This document shows positions 16,338 through 24,762 of a stretch of 58,648 nucleotides of DNA, piece by piece. The notes under the pieces are model-generated. The model was not told the origin of the DNA. It made no database searches and saw only the letters and a program-made list of their open reading frames with translations. The DNA lies in NCBI GenBank assembly GCA_021324975.1, contig JAJPIA010000043.1:1-58648 (forward strand), written 5' to 3'. Positions within the stretch are counted from its first letter, which is position 1. Each line of letters opens with the position of its first letter. Source of the stretch: Bacillota bacterium. GTDB taxonomy: Bacteria > Sysuimicrobiota > Sysuimicrobiia > Sysuimicrobiales > Segetimicrobiaceae. Made by a program: the position numbers and the translations under genes.

Positions 16338-17627
16338 TTAGACGCGCGCCATGGTACCGGCGTGAGGCTTTACGACATCCAGGACCGGGAATTGCCCGGC
16401 GAGGATCGGCCCGCTCTTGACGCCCATCCACCGCTCCAGCACCGTGGCATACACGCTGCGGAAATCGATGCCGAACTTGAGGTCGCCCATGTCGAGGTCT
16501 GTGAGGCTCGGTTGCGTGCCGTGCACGCCCGCGACCGCCGGGCCGCCGACGAGCAGCATCGGCGCCGCGGTCCCGTGGTCGGTGCCCGCGGACGCGTTTT
16601 CCGCGACGCGCCGGCCGAACTCTGAAAAGGTCATGGTCAGCACACGGTCGTCGAGCCGCTTCTGCTTGAGATCGGCGACAAACGCCGCCAGCCCGGCACC
16701 GAGCGTCGCCAGCAGCCGGTCCTGACGCCCCTCCTGCGCGGCGTGCGTGTCGAACCCGCCCAAGCTCACGTAGTAGACGCGCGTCGGTGCGTCCGCCGCG
16801 ATCAGGCTGGCGACGATGCGGAGCTTTTGGCTGAACGGATCGTGCGGGTAGCCGGTGCCGGTATCGCTGCTCAGCTTCCCGGCGATCCGCCGGATCTCGG
16901 AGGCGGCGACGATGGCGTTCATCTCCGTGTGCGTGAGGAAGTCCACCATCGGCTCGTCTCCCGTCACCGGCTGGAGCAGTTGCCGGAGCGCTTCCTGCTC
17001 CGCGGCGCCCCCGCCGGCCAGCGGATGGAATCCGAAGCGGTCGGGGGTGTCAAAGGCGACGACGCGCCCGCCGGTCCCCTGCATCGCGAGGGGCATCTCC
17101 GGGGAGAGCGTGATCCCCGCGGTCTGACCGCAGTCGGGGCACTCGCTGTCGAACAGGCGGCCGAGCCACCCGGTCCTGGGGCCGTGGCCCGTAGGATCGG
17201 CCGTCTGCCAGATCTCCATCGATCGGAAGTGGCTGCGGTTCGGATTCGGATAGCCGACCCCCTGCACGACGCTCACCCGGCCGTCGTCGAACAGCGCCTT
17301 GAGCGGCTTGAGCACGGGATTCAGGCCCACCTCGTCGTTGAGGCGCAGCACGGTGCCCTGCGGGACCGCAAGGCGCGGCCGGGCGCGATAGTACTCGTCG
17401 TGCGCGAACGGCACGATCGTGTTGAGCCCGTCGTTGCCGCCCCCCAGCTGGATGACCACGAGCACGGGCCAGTCCGGCCGCCCGGGTGCCTGCGCCGCAA
17501 GCGACTGATCCCACGGGTTGTTGAGGGCCAGCGCGGTGCGGGTGAGGAACATCGGGGCCGTCACGCCGGCCGAGACGATCGTGAGGCCCTTGGCCAAGAA
17601 CTCGCGGCGCGTCATCATGTCGCGCAT
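16338..17627 (-). CDS. DUF1501 family protein, Tat-exported
   Basis: 429 residues. MTRREFLAKGLTIVSAG is a twin-arginine signal, so the folded protein is exported. VLVVIQLGGGNDGLNTIVPF and the late DHGTAAPMLLVGG with the SEFGRR motif are the DUF1501 (alkaline-phosphatase-like/sulfatase-related) hallmarks. DUF1501 genes are regularly paired with DUF1800, and here the DUF1800 gene ends only 14 bp upstream, on the same strand. Biochemical function is not established. Confidence 0.93.
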   Translation of the reverse strand: MRDMMTRREFLAKGLTIVSAGVTAPMFLTRTALALNNPWDQSLAAQAPGRPDWPVLVVIQLGGGNDGLNTIVPFAHDEYYRARPRLAVPQGTVLRLNDEVGLNPVLKPLKALFDDGRVSVVQGVGYPNPNRSHFRSMEIWQTADPTGHGPRTGWLGRLFDSECPDCGQTAGITLSPEMPLAMQGTGGRVVAFDTPDRFGFHPLAGGGAAEQEALRQLLQPVTGDEPMVDFLTHTEMNAIVAASEIRRIAGKLSSDTGTGYPHDPFSQKLRIVASLIAADAPTRVYYVSLGGFDTHAAQEGRQDRLLATLGAGLAAFVADLKQKRLDDRVLTMTFSEFGRRVAENASAGTDHGTAAPMLLVGGPAVAGVHGTQPSLTDLDMGDLKFGIDFRSVYATVLERWMGVKSGPILAGQFPVLDVVKPHAGTMARV

Positions 17628-17641
17628 GCTCGGGTGCCTCC

Positions 17642-19033
17642 TCAGGCGACCTGATATTCAGGCAGTGTCATCACCAGGTGCGCGACGGCGTCGGGCCCGA
17701 GGCCGGGCCGGGCCAACACCGCGCGGCGCGCCGCCGGCAGCGGCCGGCCCAAGAGCCGCGCGGCCGCCGCGTCCGGCGAGCTCACCGCGGCGAGGTCCGG
17801 TGTCCCCAGCCGGCCCGTGGTCAACCCCGCCGCCACGTCGCTCCGCGCAAACACCGTCCCGGCGTTCATCCACCGCTTGCCGCCGTCCCAACCCGCCACG
17901 GTGGGTGGAAAGAAGAGGTGCTGCCCCATGAGCGCCATCGCGCCGGACAGGCGCTCCCAATCCGGCTGCCGGACGCCCAACTGCCGCACCGCGCCCACGA
18001 CAAACTCCGTCGGGCTCTTGACCTGGGCGTGCATGACGGCCGGCTGATAGAACGCGCGCGAGCGGAACAGCGAGCGCAGCACCGGCTTGAGCTCGTAGTT
18101 GCGGGCGGTCACCTCGGCCGCAAGCGCGTCCAGGAGCCCTGCGGGCGGCTCCGGCGCCACGAAGAACGCCGCGAGCTTGCCGGCGATCCAGCGCGGGGCG
18201 GCGGACGTCGCCAGGATGATGCGCATGATGTCGCCGCCATCCCAGGCGCCCGTCTGGCCGAGAAACGTCTTTTCACCCGCGTCGTGGAGCTGCGGTTTGA
18301 ACGCGAACGACCGGCGCCCTTCGAATGTGCGGTAGTCGCGCAGCGTCCATCCCGTCCACGCGCGCGCCGACTCCCGCACGTCCGTCTCGGTGTAGTGGCC
18401 GATCCCGAGCGTGAAGAGCTCCATCAGCTCGCGCGCCCAGTTCTCGTTCGGGTGGCCTTTGTGGTTCTGGTCGTTGTTGAGGTAGCGCAACATCGCGGGA
18501 TCGCGGGCGACGCCGTCGAGGAGCCGCGCGAAGTTCCCGGCCGCGGCCCGGCGGAACAGGGCATTTTGATAGTACATCGCCATCGCATCGTGCACGTCGC
18601 CGAACGAGCTGGTGAAGTGGCCGTGCCAGAACAGCGTCAGCTTCTCCTGCAGCGGGGCGGGGGAGCTTGCCATCCGATCGAGCCACCACGCGGTGAGCGC
18701 GCCGATCGCGCGCTGGTGGGCGCGATTGACCTCCTCGAACAGGGGGCGAAGCTCAGGATGGTCCCTGGGGCGCTCGCGTCGCACCAGAATCCCATCGAGC
18801 GCGAGGTCGGCTTCGCGCTCGGCGCCGATCGCGTCGCCGAAGATCGACGGCATCGGCGGCTCCGGGGGAAATTTGAACAGGCGGTCCACGGCGCGGTCCG
18901 GCCCCGCGGCGACCGCGGCCGCAACCTCCTCCGGCAGGGGACCGAATCCCGCGCGGCGCAGCAGGTGCCCGGCCTTGGCGGCGTCCCATGGATCGCCGGT
19001 CGACAGGACAAACGGCTCGAGCCCCGTAGGCAT
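17642..19033 (-). CDS. DUF1800 family protein
   Basis: 463 residues from ATG 19033, which has GAGGAGG 8 bases upstream; a much longer frame reaching 19552 runs through the interspersed repeat and is not credible. AAKAGHLLRRAGFGP at the N-terminus, LTLFWHGHFTSS, NENWARELMELFTLGIGHYTE-like and AWTGWTL motifs are typical of DUF1800. No signal peptide is seen at the chosen start. It forms an operon with the DUF1501 protein and probably a complex with it; the process is unknown. Confidence 0.92.
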   Translation of the reverse strand: MPTGLEPFVLSTGDPWDAAKAGHLLRRAGFGPLPEEVAAAVAAGPDRAVDRLFKFPPEPPMPSIFGDAIGAEREADLALDGILVRRERPRDHPELRPLFEEVNRAHQRAIGALTAWWLDRMASSPAPLQEKLTLFWHGHFTSSFGDVHDAMAMYYQNALFRRAAAGNFARLLDGVARDPAMLRYLNNDQNHKGHPNENWARELMELFTLGIGHYTETDVRESARAWTGWTLRDYRTFEGRRSFAFKPQLHDAGEKTFLGQTGAWDGGDIMRIILATSAAPRWIAGKLAAFFVAPEPPAGLLDALAAEVTARNYELKPVLRSLFRSRAFYQPAVMHAQVKSPTEFVVGAVRQLGVRQPDWERLSGAMALMGQHLFFPPTVAGWDGGKRWMNAGTVFARSDVAAGLTTGRLGTPDLAAVSSPDAAAARLLGRPLPAARRAVLARPGLGPDAVAHLVMTLPEYQVA

Positions 19034-19170
19034 CCCAGACCTCCTCGAATCGTCGGGTACTGGGTCCGGGACGGCAACCTCCGGCGGCGAGCGCGTCCGG
19101 CCGTGGTGCCCGGTCCCCGGCACCGGTCTCCAAGCGCCGCGCCGTGCGAAAAAGTTCCTGTGCGCGCTGG
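19034..19170. other. Gene-free leader before DUF1800
   Basis: 137 bp between the DUF1800 start codon and repeat copy A. It is GC-rich and I see no gene or clear promoter hexamers in it. Confidence 0.4.
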
Positions 19171-19380
19171 TGCGCCATCGCATTACTTCGACAAGGGCTC
19201 GGGCCGGGCGGACCTGTCCTCCGCTCCACGCACCGACGCCTGACCAGTGCCGTGCCTTCGCATGATCCGCATCGCAAGTAAAGTGATGCCACGCAGCTGT
19301 GAGCATCGCGGGCGTCGAACGCCCGCTCCGGCCAGGCCCGCCCGGCCCGACTACACTCGTCGCACATACGAGATGAGGCG
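19171..19380 (-). repeat. Interspersed structured repeat, copy A (210 bp)
   Basis: This segment, read on the minus strand, matches 33021-33230 (plus) along its full length at well over 80% by eye, and 35452-35755 partly. Outer arms GCCGGGCGGACCTG (19203-19216) and CAGGCCCGCCCGGC (19333-19346) pair over 14 positions with one mismatch, which becomes G-U on the minus-strand RNA. Inside is the hairpin GCGGGCGTCGAACGCCCGC (19308-19326), and near the end CTCGT/ACGAG. It abuts the stop codon of the M20 amidohydrolase, so it would form its 3' UTR. Confidence 0.85.
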
Positions 19381-20565
19381 CTAGGCTTGCCGAAAGTCGG
19401 CCCACGCGCGCTCGACCGTGGCCGGCGAGGCGAGCAGGTCGATTGCGGTCATCACCATCACCTTGGCGTCCTGGATCATGCCGGCAAGGCCGATCTCGGC
19501 CTTGCCGGCCTCGAGCGCTTCGCGCGTGTGCATGCCGACGCCGCGGGGGCACGTCGGTAGTGTGTAGCTGATCGTCGGCAGCGCCTGGCTCAGATTGCCG
19601 AGATCCGTCGACGCGCCCACGAAGCGCTCGTCGATCGCGAAGCCCAGGGCCTCCGCGTTGGCCGTGACGAGCGCCCCGAGCGTCCGATTGTACTTGAGCG
19701 CGTCAAAGAGCATCCCCTTGGAGGTCGTCACCGTCGTCCCGGTGGCGTCGGCCGCGGCGCGGCCGCACGCCTCCACCCGCGCCATGAGCTCCTTGTGGTA
19801 CGCGCTGTCGGCGGAGCGGACCCCGAACGCCGCGGCGGCGCGCTCCGGCACGATGTTCACCGCCTGGCCGCCGTCGGTGATGATGCCGTGGATGCGCGCA
19901 TCCGGCCGCATCTGCTGGCGCATGGCGTTGACGGCGTTGAACAGCTGGATCACGGCGTCCAGGGCGTTGAGCCCGTTCCACGGCGCCGCGGCGGAGTGCG
20001 CCGGGCGTCCCGCGTACTGGAACTCGACGCCCTGCACGGCGAGGCACCCGGTGGCCACGGACGCGTGGTCGCCGGCATGGTACTGGATGGCCGCGTCGCA
20101 TCCTTGAAAGGCGCCGCGCTCCAGCATGAGGATCTTGCCGCCGCCCCCTTCCTCCGCCGGCGTCCCATAGTAGACGACCGTGCCGGCGAGATCCGGGAGC
20201 ACGGTCTGGAGCGCGATCGCGGCCGCGGCCATGCCCGCGCCCATCAGGTTGTGCCCGCAGGCGTGCCCGAGCCCGGCGAGCGCGTCGTACTCCGCGATCA
20301 GCCCGACCGTAGGGCCGCTGCCGCAGCCGCGGGCGCGCGCGATGATGGCCGTCGGGATGTCGGCGGCTCCGACCTGAACGTCGTAGCCGTGGCGGCCGAG
20401 CGTCTCGGTGATCCACCGGACGGCCTGCGTCTCCTGAAAGCCGATCTCGGGATGCGCGTGGATGCGAAGCGCCAGCTCGCGCGCCTCGGCCTCGTGGGCG
20501 TCGAGCGCGGCGAGCGCGCGCGCCTTGAGCGCGGCGGTGTCGGACGCGGCGTGCGTCGTGGCCAT
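19381..20565 (-). CDS. M20D-type amidohydrolase/aminoacylase (AbgB/HipO-like)
   Basis: About 394 residues from ATG 20565, which has AAGGAGGAG 6 bases upstream. LRIHAHPEIGFQETQA, GHACGHNLMG (metal Cys/His), GTPAEEGGGGK (catalytic Glu pair) and GRPAHSAAAPWNGLNALDA mark the M20D amidohydrolases, which cleave N-acyl amino acids or p-aminobenzoyl-glutamate in the cytoplasm. The neighbouring peptide importer and M24 peptidase suggest a role in amide or peptide use. Repeat copy A follows its stop codon directly. Confidence 0.88.
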   Translation of the reverse strand: MATTHAASDTAALKARALAALDAHEAEARELALRIHAHPEIGFQETQAVRWITETLGRHGYDVQVGAADIPTAIIARARGCGSGPTVGLIAEYDALAGLGHACGHNLMGAGMAAAAIALQTVLPDLAGTVVYYGTPAEEGGGGKILMLERGAFQGCDAAIQYHAGDHASVATGCLAVQGVEFQYAGRPAHSAAAPWNGLNALDAVIQLFNAVNAMRQQMRPDARIHGIITDGGQAVNIVPERAAAAFGVRSADSAYHKELMARVEACGRAAADATGTTVTTSKGMLFDALKYNRTLGALVTANAEALGFAIDERFVGASTDLGNLSQALPTISYTLPTCPRGVGMHTREALEAGKAEIGLAGMIQDAKVMVMTAIDLLASPATVERAWADFRQA

Positions 20566-20578
20566 GACCTGCTCCTCC

Positions 20579-20601
20579 TTGGTGACGACGGGTGTCACCA
20601 A
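20579..20601. promoter_or_regulatory. Dyad upstream of the M20 amidohydrolase
   Basis: TTGGTGAC (20579-20586), GACGGGT, GTCACCAA (20594-20601): perfect 8-bp arms. It lies just upstream of the ribosome site of the M20 gene and downstream of the recombinase stop, so it could be an operator, a 5'-UTR hairpin or a terminator; the sequence does not decide. Confidence 0.45.
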
Positions 20602-20638
20602 GGTTCGGCAGGCGGCGCGGGGTCGCCTTTGCCCGCGG

Positions 20639-21631
20639 TTAGCCGGTGCGGCGCGCCAGCCCCGGCGGCGCCGGAGTGGGGCGGCGCACCGGTCGGGCGC
20701 GACCGGCCTCGCCGTAGCGCAGCCGTTGCACGGCCCGGCGAAGCCGGGCGTCCGTGACCTCGTAGTAGACTTGCGTGGTCACCGGGCTCTCGTGGCCGAG
20801 GAGCCGCTGCGCCTCCTCGATCCCGAGGCCGACGTTGGCCATCTGCTGTCCGGCCGTGTGCCGGAGATGGTGAAACGCGATCCCCTCGGGTATCGGCACG
20901 CGCGCCCGGGCCGCGTACTGCTTGAAGATGCGCTCCACGCTGGCGTAGTGCAGCCGCGCGCGGCGGCGCTGAAACGGCAGCCGGAAGAACAGGGCGGTCG
21001 TGGGCGCCGCCGGGCGGGCCTCGAACCACCGGAGGAGGGCCGTCCTCGCGTCCGCCGTGAGGGGCAGCACCTGCTCCTTGCTTCCCTTGCGCCACACGAC
21101 GATCGCGGCCTGCTCCGGATCCGTGAGGCGGATCACCCGCTCGGTGTCCAGGCGGGTGACCTCGCTCACGCGCAGTCCCATCAGTCCCAACTCCGCCATC
21201 GCTCGATCCCGCAGGACGCGCGGATCGTCGCCCTCAAACGCCGCGCGAAACCGTGCAACCTGCTCCTCGGTCCACCATCGGTGCACGCGCCGCGTGCGGC
21301 GGGGCGGGCGGATGTCCTGCGCGACCGAGAACGGACGGCGCTGCCGCCGCCGCAGCCACTCGTAAAAGCACCGCAGCGCCGTGATCCGGCGGGCGCGAGT
21401 GGCCACGGACAGCCCGGCCTCCGTCAGGTGGCGGCTGAAGCGCAGGAGATCGTCGCTCGATGCCTGTTCGAGGCGGTTGTCGACGTACTCGGCAAACTGC
21501 TGCAGATCTCGGATGTACGCGAGGCGGGTGTTGAGACCGCGATTCTCTCCCTCGAGGTCCGTCCACCACTCGAGGAGGAGCGGGTGACTCGACGGCACGG
21601 GCGAGCGGAGCGACCGACGGCGTGCTGGCAT
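20639..21631 (-). CDS. Tyrosine recombinase (XerC/XerD-like)
   Basis: 330 residues from ATG 21631. The N-terminal SAM-like DNA-binding domain (LLLEWWTDLEGENRGLNTR, then ITALRCFYEWL) is followed by the catalytic domain with Arg in LGLMGLRVSEVTRLD, Lys in WRKGSKEQ, HHLRHTAG (His-x-x-Arg), LLGHESPVTTQVYY with the His and the nucleophile Tyr. All key residues are present, so it should be active in strand exchange. No att-like direct repeats, excisionase or phage genes are seen beside it; a Xer-type housekeeping role or a relic integrase both fit. Confidence 0.9.
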   Translation of the reverse strand: MPARRRSLRSPVPSSHPLLLEWWTDLEGENRGLNTRLAYIRDLQQFAEYVDNRLEQASSDDLLRFSRHLTEAGLSVATRARRITALRCFYEWLRRRQRRPFSVAQDIRPPRRTRRVHRWWTEEQVARFRAAFEGDDPRVLRDRAMAELGLMGLRVSEVTRLDTERVIRLTDPEQAAIVVWRKGSKEQVLPLTADARTALLRWFEARPAAPTTALFFRLPFQRRRARLHYASVERIFKQYAARARVPIPEGIAFHHLRHTAGQQMANVGLGIEEAQRLLGHESPVTTQVYYEVTDARLRRAVQRLRYGEAGRARPVRRPTPAPPGLARRTG

Positions 21632-21757
21632 GATGTCGACCCCCGAAAGGTGCCACGATGATAGCGTCGATCGTTGCGGCGGAGCGTCTGTCTCACCGTC
21701 CGTTCGGCGCGTGGTGTTCGCAGGCACCCAGGGATTCTCCTGCGCTCACACCGGACC

Positions 21758-22492
21758 TTAGGTGGGGCCGATCCGGCGGACTTCCGCTACCGCCGCGGCG
21801 AGCGTGGCGGTCCACGGCGCGCCGTGCCCGCACAGCGCCACCGACACGTCGAGCTTCCGGAGGCGATCGAGCGACGCCAGCGCCTGCGCCGAATCCACGT
21901 TGAACGACCGCGGCAGCAGATGCGGACCGGTGCGTCCCGTGACCGGGTGCCAGGTGCAAAACGCGTCGCCCACGGCGAGTACCCCCCGGTCCGGAAACAC
22001 GAGCGCGCTGTGCCCGCGCGTGTGCCCGGGCACGTGAATGACGGTCGGCGTCCCCGGGACGTCGAGGGTCTCGCGGTCGGTGAACGTGCGCGTCTCCCTG
22101 ATGGGCTCGATCCGGGGACCATACGTCATGAAGTGCGCGAGCAGGCGATACGTGCCGGCGTACTTAAGGTAAGGGAGCATCGACTCTTCGGGCTTCTGCA
22201 CCCGGCCGGTCCGCGCGGCTTCCTCGTCCGCCGCGTGCACGTACACGGGAACTTTGAGCTCTCGCCGCCACGATTCCGCGAACCCCATGTGATCGGCGTG
22301 CGCGTGCGTGAGCACGATGGCCCGGACATCTGCGGGCGTGCGGCCGATCATCCGCAGCACGTCGGGGAGTTGCACTCGGTACTTGGGCAGCCCGGCGTCG
22401 ACCACCGTCACGCCGTCCCGCACGCTCACCAGGTACCAGTTCACGAACGGCGTCCCGCATCGAAAGATGCCCGGCGCCACCTCGCTCGTCAC
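21758..22492 (-). CDS. MBL-fold metallo-hydrolase
   Basis: 244 residues, GTG 22492 with GGAGG upstream. The di-metal motif is THAHADHMG, with HVPGHTRGHSALVF, VLAVGDAF (bridging Asp) and a late CGHGAPW histidine: a glyoxalase-II/lactonase-like metallo-beta-lactamase fold. No signal peptide. Substrate is not predictable; candidates are thioesters, lactones or phosphodiesters. It lies upstream of the recombinase on the same strand, 126 bp apart. Confidence 0.9.
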   Translation of the reverse strand: MTSEVAPGIFRCGTPFVNWYLVSVRDGVTVVDAGLPKYRVQLPDVLRMIGRTPADVRAIVLTHAHADHMGFAESWRRELKVPVYVHAADEEAARTGRVQKPEESMLPYLKYAGTYRLLAHFMTYGPRIEPIRETRTFTDRETLDVPGTPTVIHVPGHTRGHSALVFPDRGVLAVGDAFCTWHPVTGRTGPHLLPRSFNVDSAQALASLDRLRKLDVSVALCGHGAPWTATLAAAVAEVRRIGPT

Positions 22493-22720
22493 GCCCCACT
22501 CCTCCAGCTCGCGTCGCCAACCCGCGCCTCAGCGATCAGGCGCGCCCGCGCGGCACAGGTCCCGGGCCTCGGCGCTATCCGGTCGCGTCGGCTCGCATAT
22601 TGGGCCGCAAGTGACTTGTTCCCTGCGCCGCCGATCCAGGTCAGGATAGCGGGCTCGGGAGCGGAGCCCTCGCAGTGTATCATCTCTGGTGACGGCACCC
22701 GATCACCAGGAGGACACGAC

Positions 22721-22957
22721 ATGGCGACCTGCGCCAAGTGTGGAAAGGAATACGTGCAGGGGATGAAGGGCTGGTTTGCGCGTATCGAAGGATTGGGCCC
22801 GGGCGGGCGGGGGGATGGTCCGCTGGCGCGGGTCCTCCTCTGCCGGGACCACTTCGCGGAGATCCCGCGCGCCGAGCGTGCCGCCTGGCACGAATACACG
22901 GGCGCCCCCTCGGGTCCCACCCGGGAGAAGCGCGTCGGCCGGCTCACCGGCACGTGA
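22721..22957 (+). CDS. Small CxxC protein (78 residues)
   Basis: ATG 22721 with AGGAGG 7 bases upstream. The protein opens MATCAKCGKEYVQGMKGWF, a C-x2-C half of a zinc knuckle, and has a second Cys-His pair in LLCRDHF, giving a plausible CCCH zinc site. The tail EKRVGRLTGT is basic. No family is recognised. It precedes the Dpp-like solute-binding protein by 146 bp on the same strand. Confidence 0.6.
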   Translation: MATCAKCGKEYVQGMKGWFARIEGLGPGGRGDGPLARVLLCRDHFAEIPRAERAAWHEYTGAPSGPTREKRVGRLTGT

Positions 22958-23045
22958 CGCCGACCCGGACGGACAACTCGTTACACGGCCGCGGCCGCTT
23001 GGAAAAAGGGGGAGAGACCCACGGAGCGAACCTGACCGTACCATA

Positions 23046-23057
23046 TCTAGATCTAGA
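23046..23057. promoter_or_regulatory. 12-bp palindrome upstream of the Dpp-like importer
   Basis: TCTAGATCTAGA is a perfect palindrome in an AT-richer island, with another CTAG ten bases on. It stands 46 bp before the start of the solute-binding protein gene, where a repressor site would be expected. No cognate regulator is recognised. Confidence 0.4.
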
Positions 23058-23103
23058 CCGAACTAGGCCACTACACGCTACATCGCCGGAGAGGGGGTCT
23101 GCG

Positions 23104-24726
23104 ATGATGGCCCGGTTCACGCGTCGCGAGTTTCTACGGCATACGGCTGTAGCCGCGGGCGCGGGCCTGGCGGCGACCTACGCCGCCGGGGTGCGCGAGG
23201 CCGGCGCCGCTGCGTCCGTTCCCAACGCCGACACGCTCTTCTACGGCGTGTATTGGGAGCCCGTGAACCTCGACCCGCACGCGATCACGGACTGGGGCAG
23301 CATGTGGATGCTCGACAACATCTACGAGCCGCTCCTGCGATACCAGACCAAGCAGGTCAACGGGCAGACCGTGGGGACGGCGGACGTAGGACCGCACCTC
23401 GCTCGGGACTTCAACGCCTCCAAGGACGGCAAGACGTACACCTTCCGGCTGCGGCAGGGCGTGAAGTTCCACTCCGGCGATCCGCTCACGGCGGACGCGG
23501 TCAAGTACTCCATCAACCGCATGCTCACCGTGAACCTCGGTCCCGCCAGCCTGATCTCGAAGTTCATGGACCAAAAGAGCACCACCGTAGTGGACCCGCA
23601 GACGGTGCGGGTCGCGCTCACGCGGCCCTGTCCGTTCTTTCTCAAGCTGCTCGCCGCCACCAACACCGGCGCGATCGTCAACCCGAAAACGGTCGAGGCG
23701 CACGGCGGCACGCAGCCGGGCAAGTTCAACGAGTGGATGTCGCGCAACACCGACGGCACCGGGCCGTTCAAGTGGGGCACGTGGACCGCCGGCCAGGAGT
23801 TCGATCTCGTCGCGAACGATCAGTATTGGGCGGGCACGCCAAAACTTCGCCGCGTCGCATTTCGGGTCATCAGCGACTTCGCCACCCAGTTCCTGCTCTT
23901 GAAGCGCGGCGAGCTGGACATCGTGTACCGCCTCCCGCCGGACATGACGACGCAGCTCATCGGTAACCCGGACATCGTGATCAGCCGCGACAGCGGCATC
24001 GGCATGCACCAGATCTACATGCAGAACCGCATGAAACCGTTCGACGACGTGCGGGTGCGCCGCGCGATGGTGTACGCGGTCGACCCGTTCGCGATCAACC
24101 GCGCGGCGGCGTTCGGGCTCGCCACCGTCGCCCGCAGTATGCTCCCGAGCGGCCTCGAGGGGTTTACGCCGTCGCTGTGGCCCTACAAGCACGATCCCGA
24201 GAAGGCGAAGGCCCTCCTCTCGGAAGCCGGGTACGCGAAGGGATTCGCCACGACGATCGCGTTCAACGCCGGTAACACCGAGCGTGAGCAGACCGCCGTG
24301 CTCGCGCAGGCGTCGCTGCGCAACGTGGGGATCGACGCCAAGGTCGAAGGGATCCCCTGGGGCACGTTCGTGACCAACTATCAGGACGGCAAGATGCCCT
24401 TGTTTGTGCTCAGCGGGCTCGAGCTGCCGATTGTGGACAACTACGTCAACAACATCTTCTACTCGAAGAGCGCGGGCGCCAAGGGGAACTTTGCCTTCTA
24501 CAGCAATCCGCAGGCGGACCGGCTCATCGACCGCCTGCTCGCGACGGTGGATCCGCAGGCGCGCAAGCAGACCGTCACGGAGCTGCAGCGCGTGCTGAAC
24601 GCGGACGTCCCGAGCGTGCCAATCTACGACTCACTCCTCATGTACGCGCACCGAGGTTGGGTCAAGGGGTGGGTGCTCTACCCGTCGGGGAACTGGTACT
24701 TCTTCCCCGTGGAGAAGCGCGCCTAG
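23104..24726 (+). CDS. ABC transporter substrate-binding protein, family 5 (peptide/nickel type)
   Basis: About 540 residues from ATG 23104 (ATG 23107 also possible) after GGAGAGGGGG. FTRREFLRHTAVAAGAG is a Tat signal, then the SBP_bac_5 core: EPVNLDPHAITDWGSMWM, YTFRLRQGVKFHSGDPL (family signature) and AKALLSEAGYAKGF. Such proteins capture oligopeptides, nickel-peptides or glycosides outside the membrane and deliver them to the DppBC-type permeases that follow in the same operon. Confidence 0.92.
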   Translation: MMARFTRREFLRHTAVAAGAGLAATYAAGVREAGAAASVPNADTLFYGVYWEPVNLDPHAITDWGSMWMLDNIYEPLLRYQTKQVNGQTVGTADVGPHLARDFNASKDGKTYTFRLRQGVKFHSGDPLTADAVKYSINRMLTVNLGPASLISKFMDQKSTTVVDPQTVRVALTRPCPFFLKLLAATNTGAIVNPKTVEAHGGTQPGKFNEWMSRNTDGTGPFKWGTWTAGQEFDLVANDQYWAGTPKLRRVAFRVISDFATQFLLLKRGELDIVYRLPPDMTTQLIGNPDIVISRDSGIGMHQIYMQNRMKPFDDVRVRRAMVYAVDPFAINRAAAFGLATVARSMLPSGLEGFTPSLWPYKHDPEKAKALLSEAGYAKGFATTIAFNAGNTEREQTAVLAQASLRNVGIDAKVEGIPWGTFVTNYQDGKMPLFVLSGLELPIVDNYVNNIFYSKSAGAKGNFAFYSNPQADRLIDRLLATVDPQARKQTVTELQRVLNADVPSVPIYDSLLMYAHRGWVKGWVLYPSGNWYFFPVEKRA

Positions 24727-24762
24727 GCGGGGCACCGGCGCGCTGCTCGCGAGGGGACAGCT

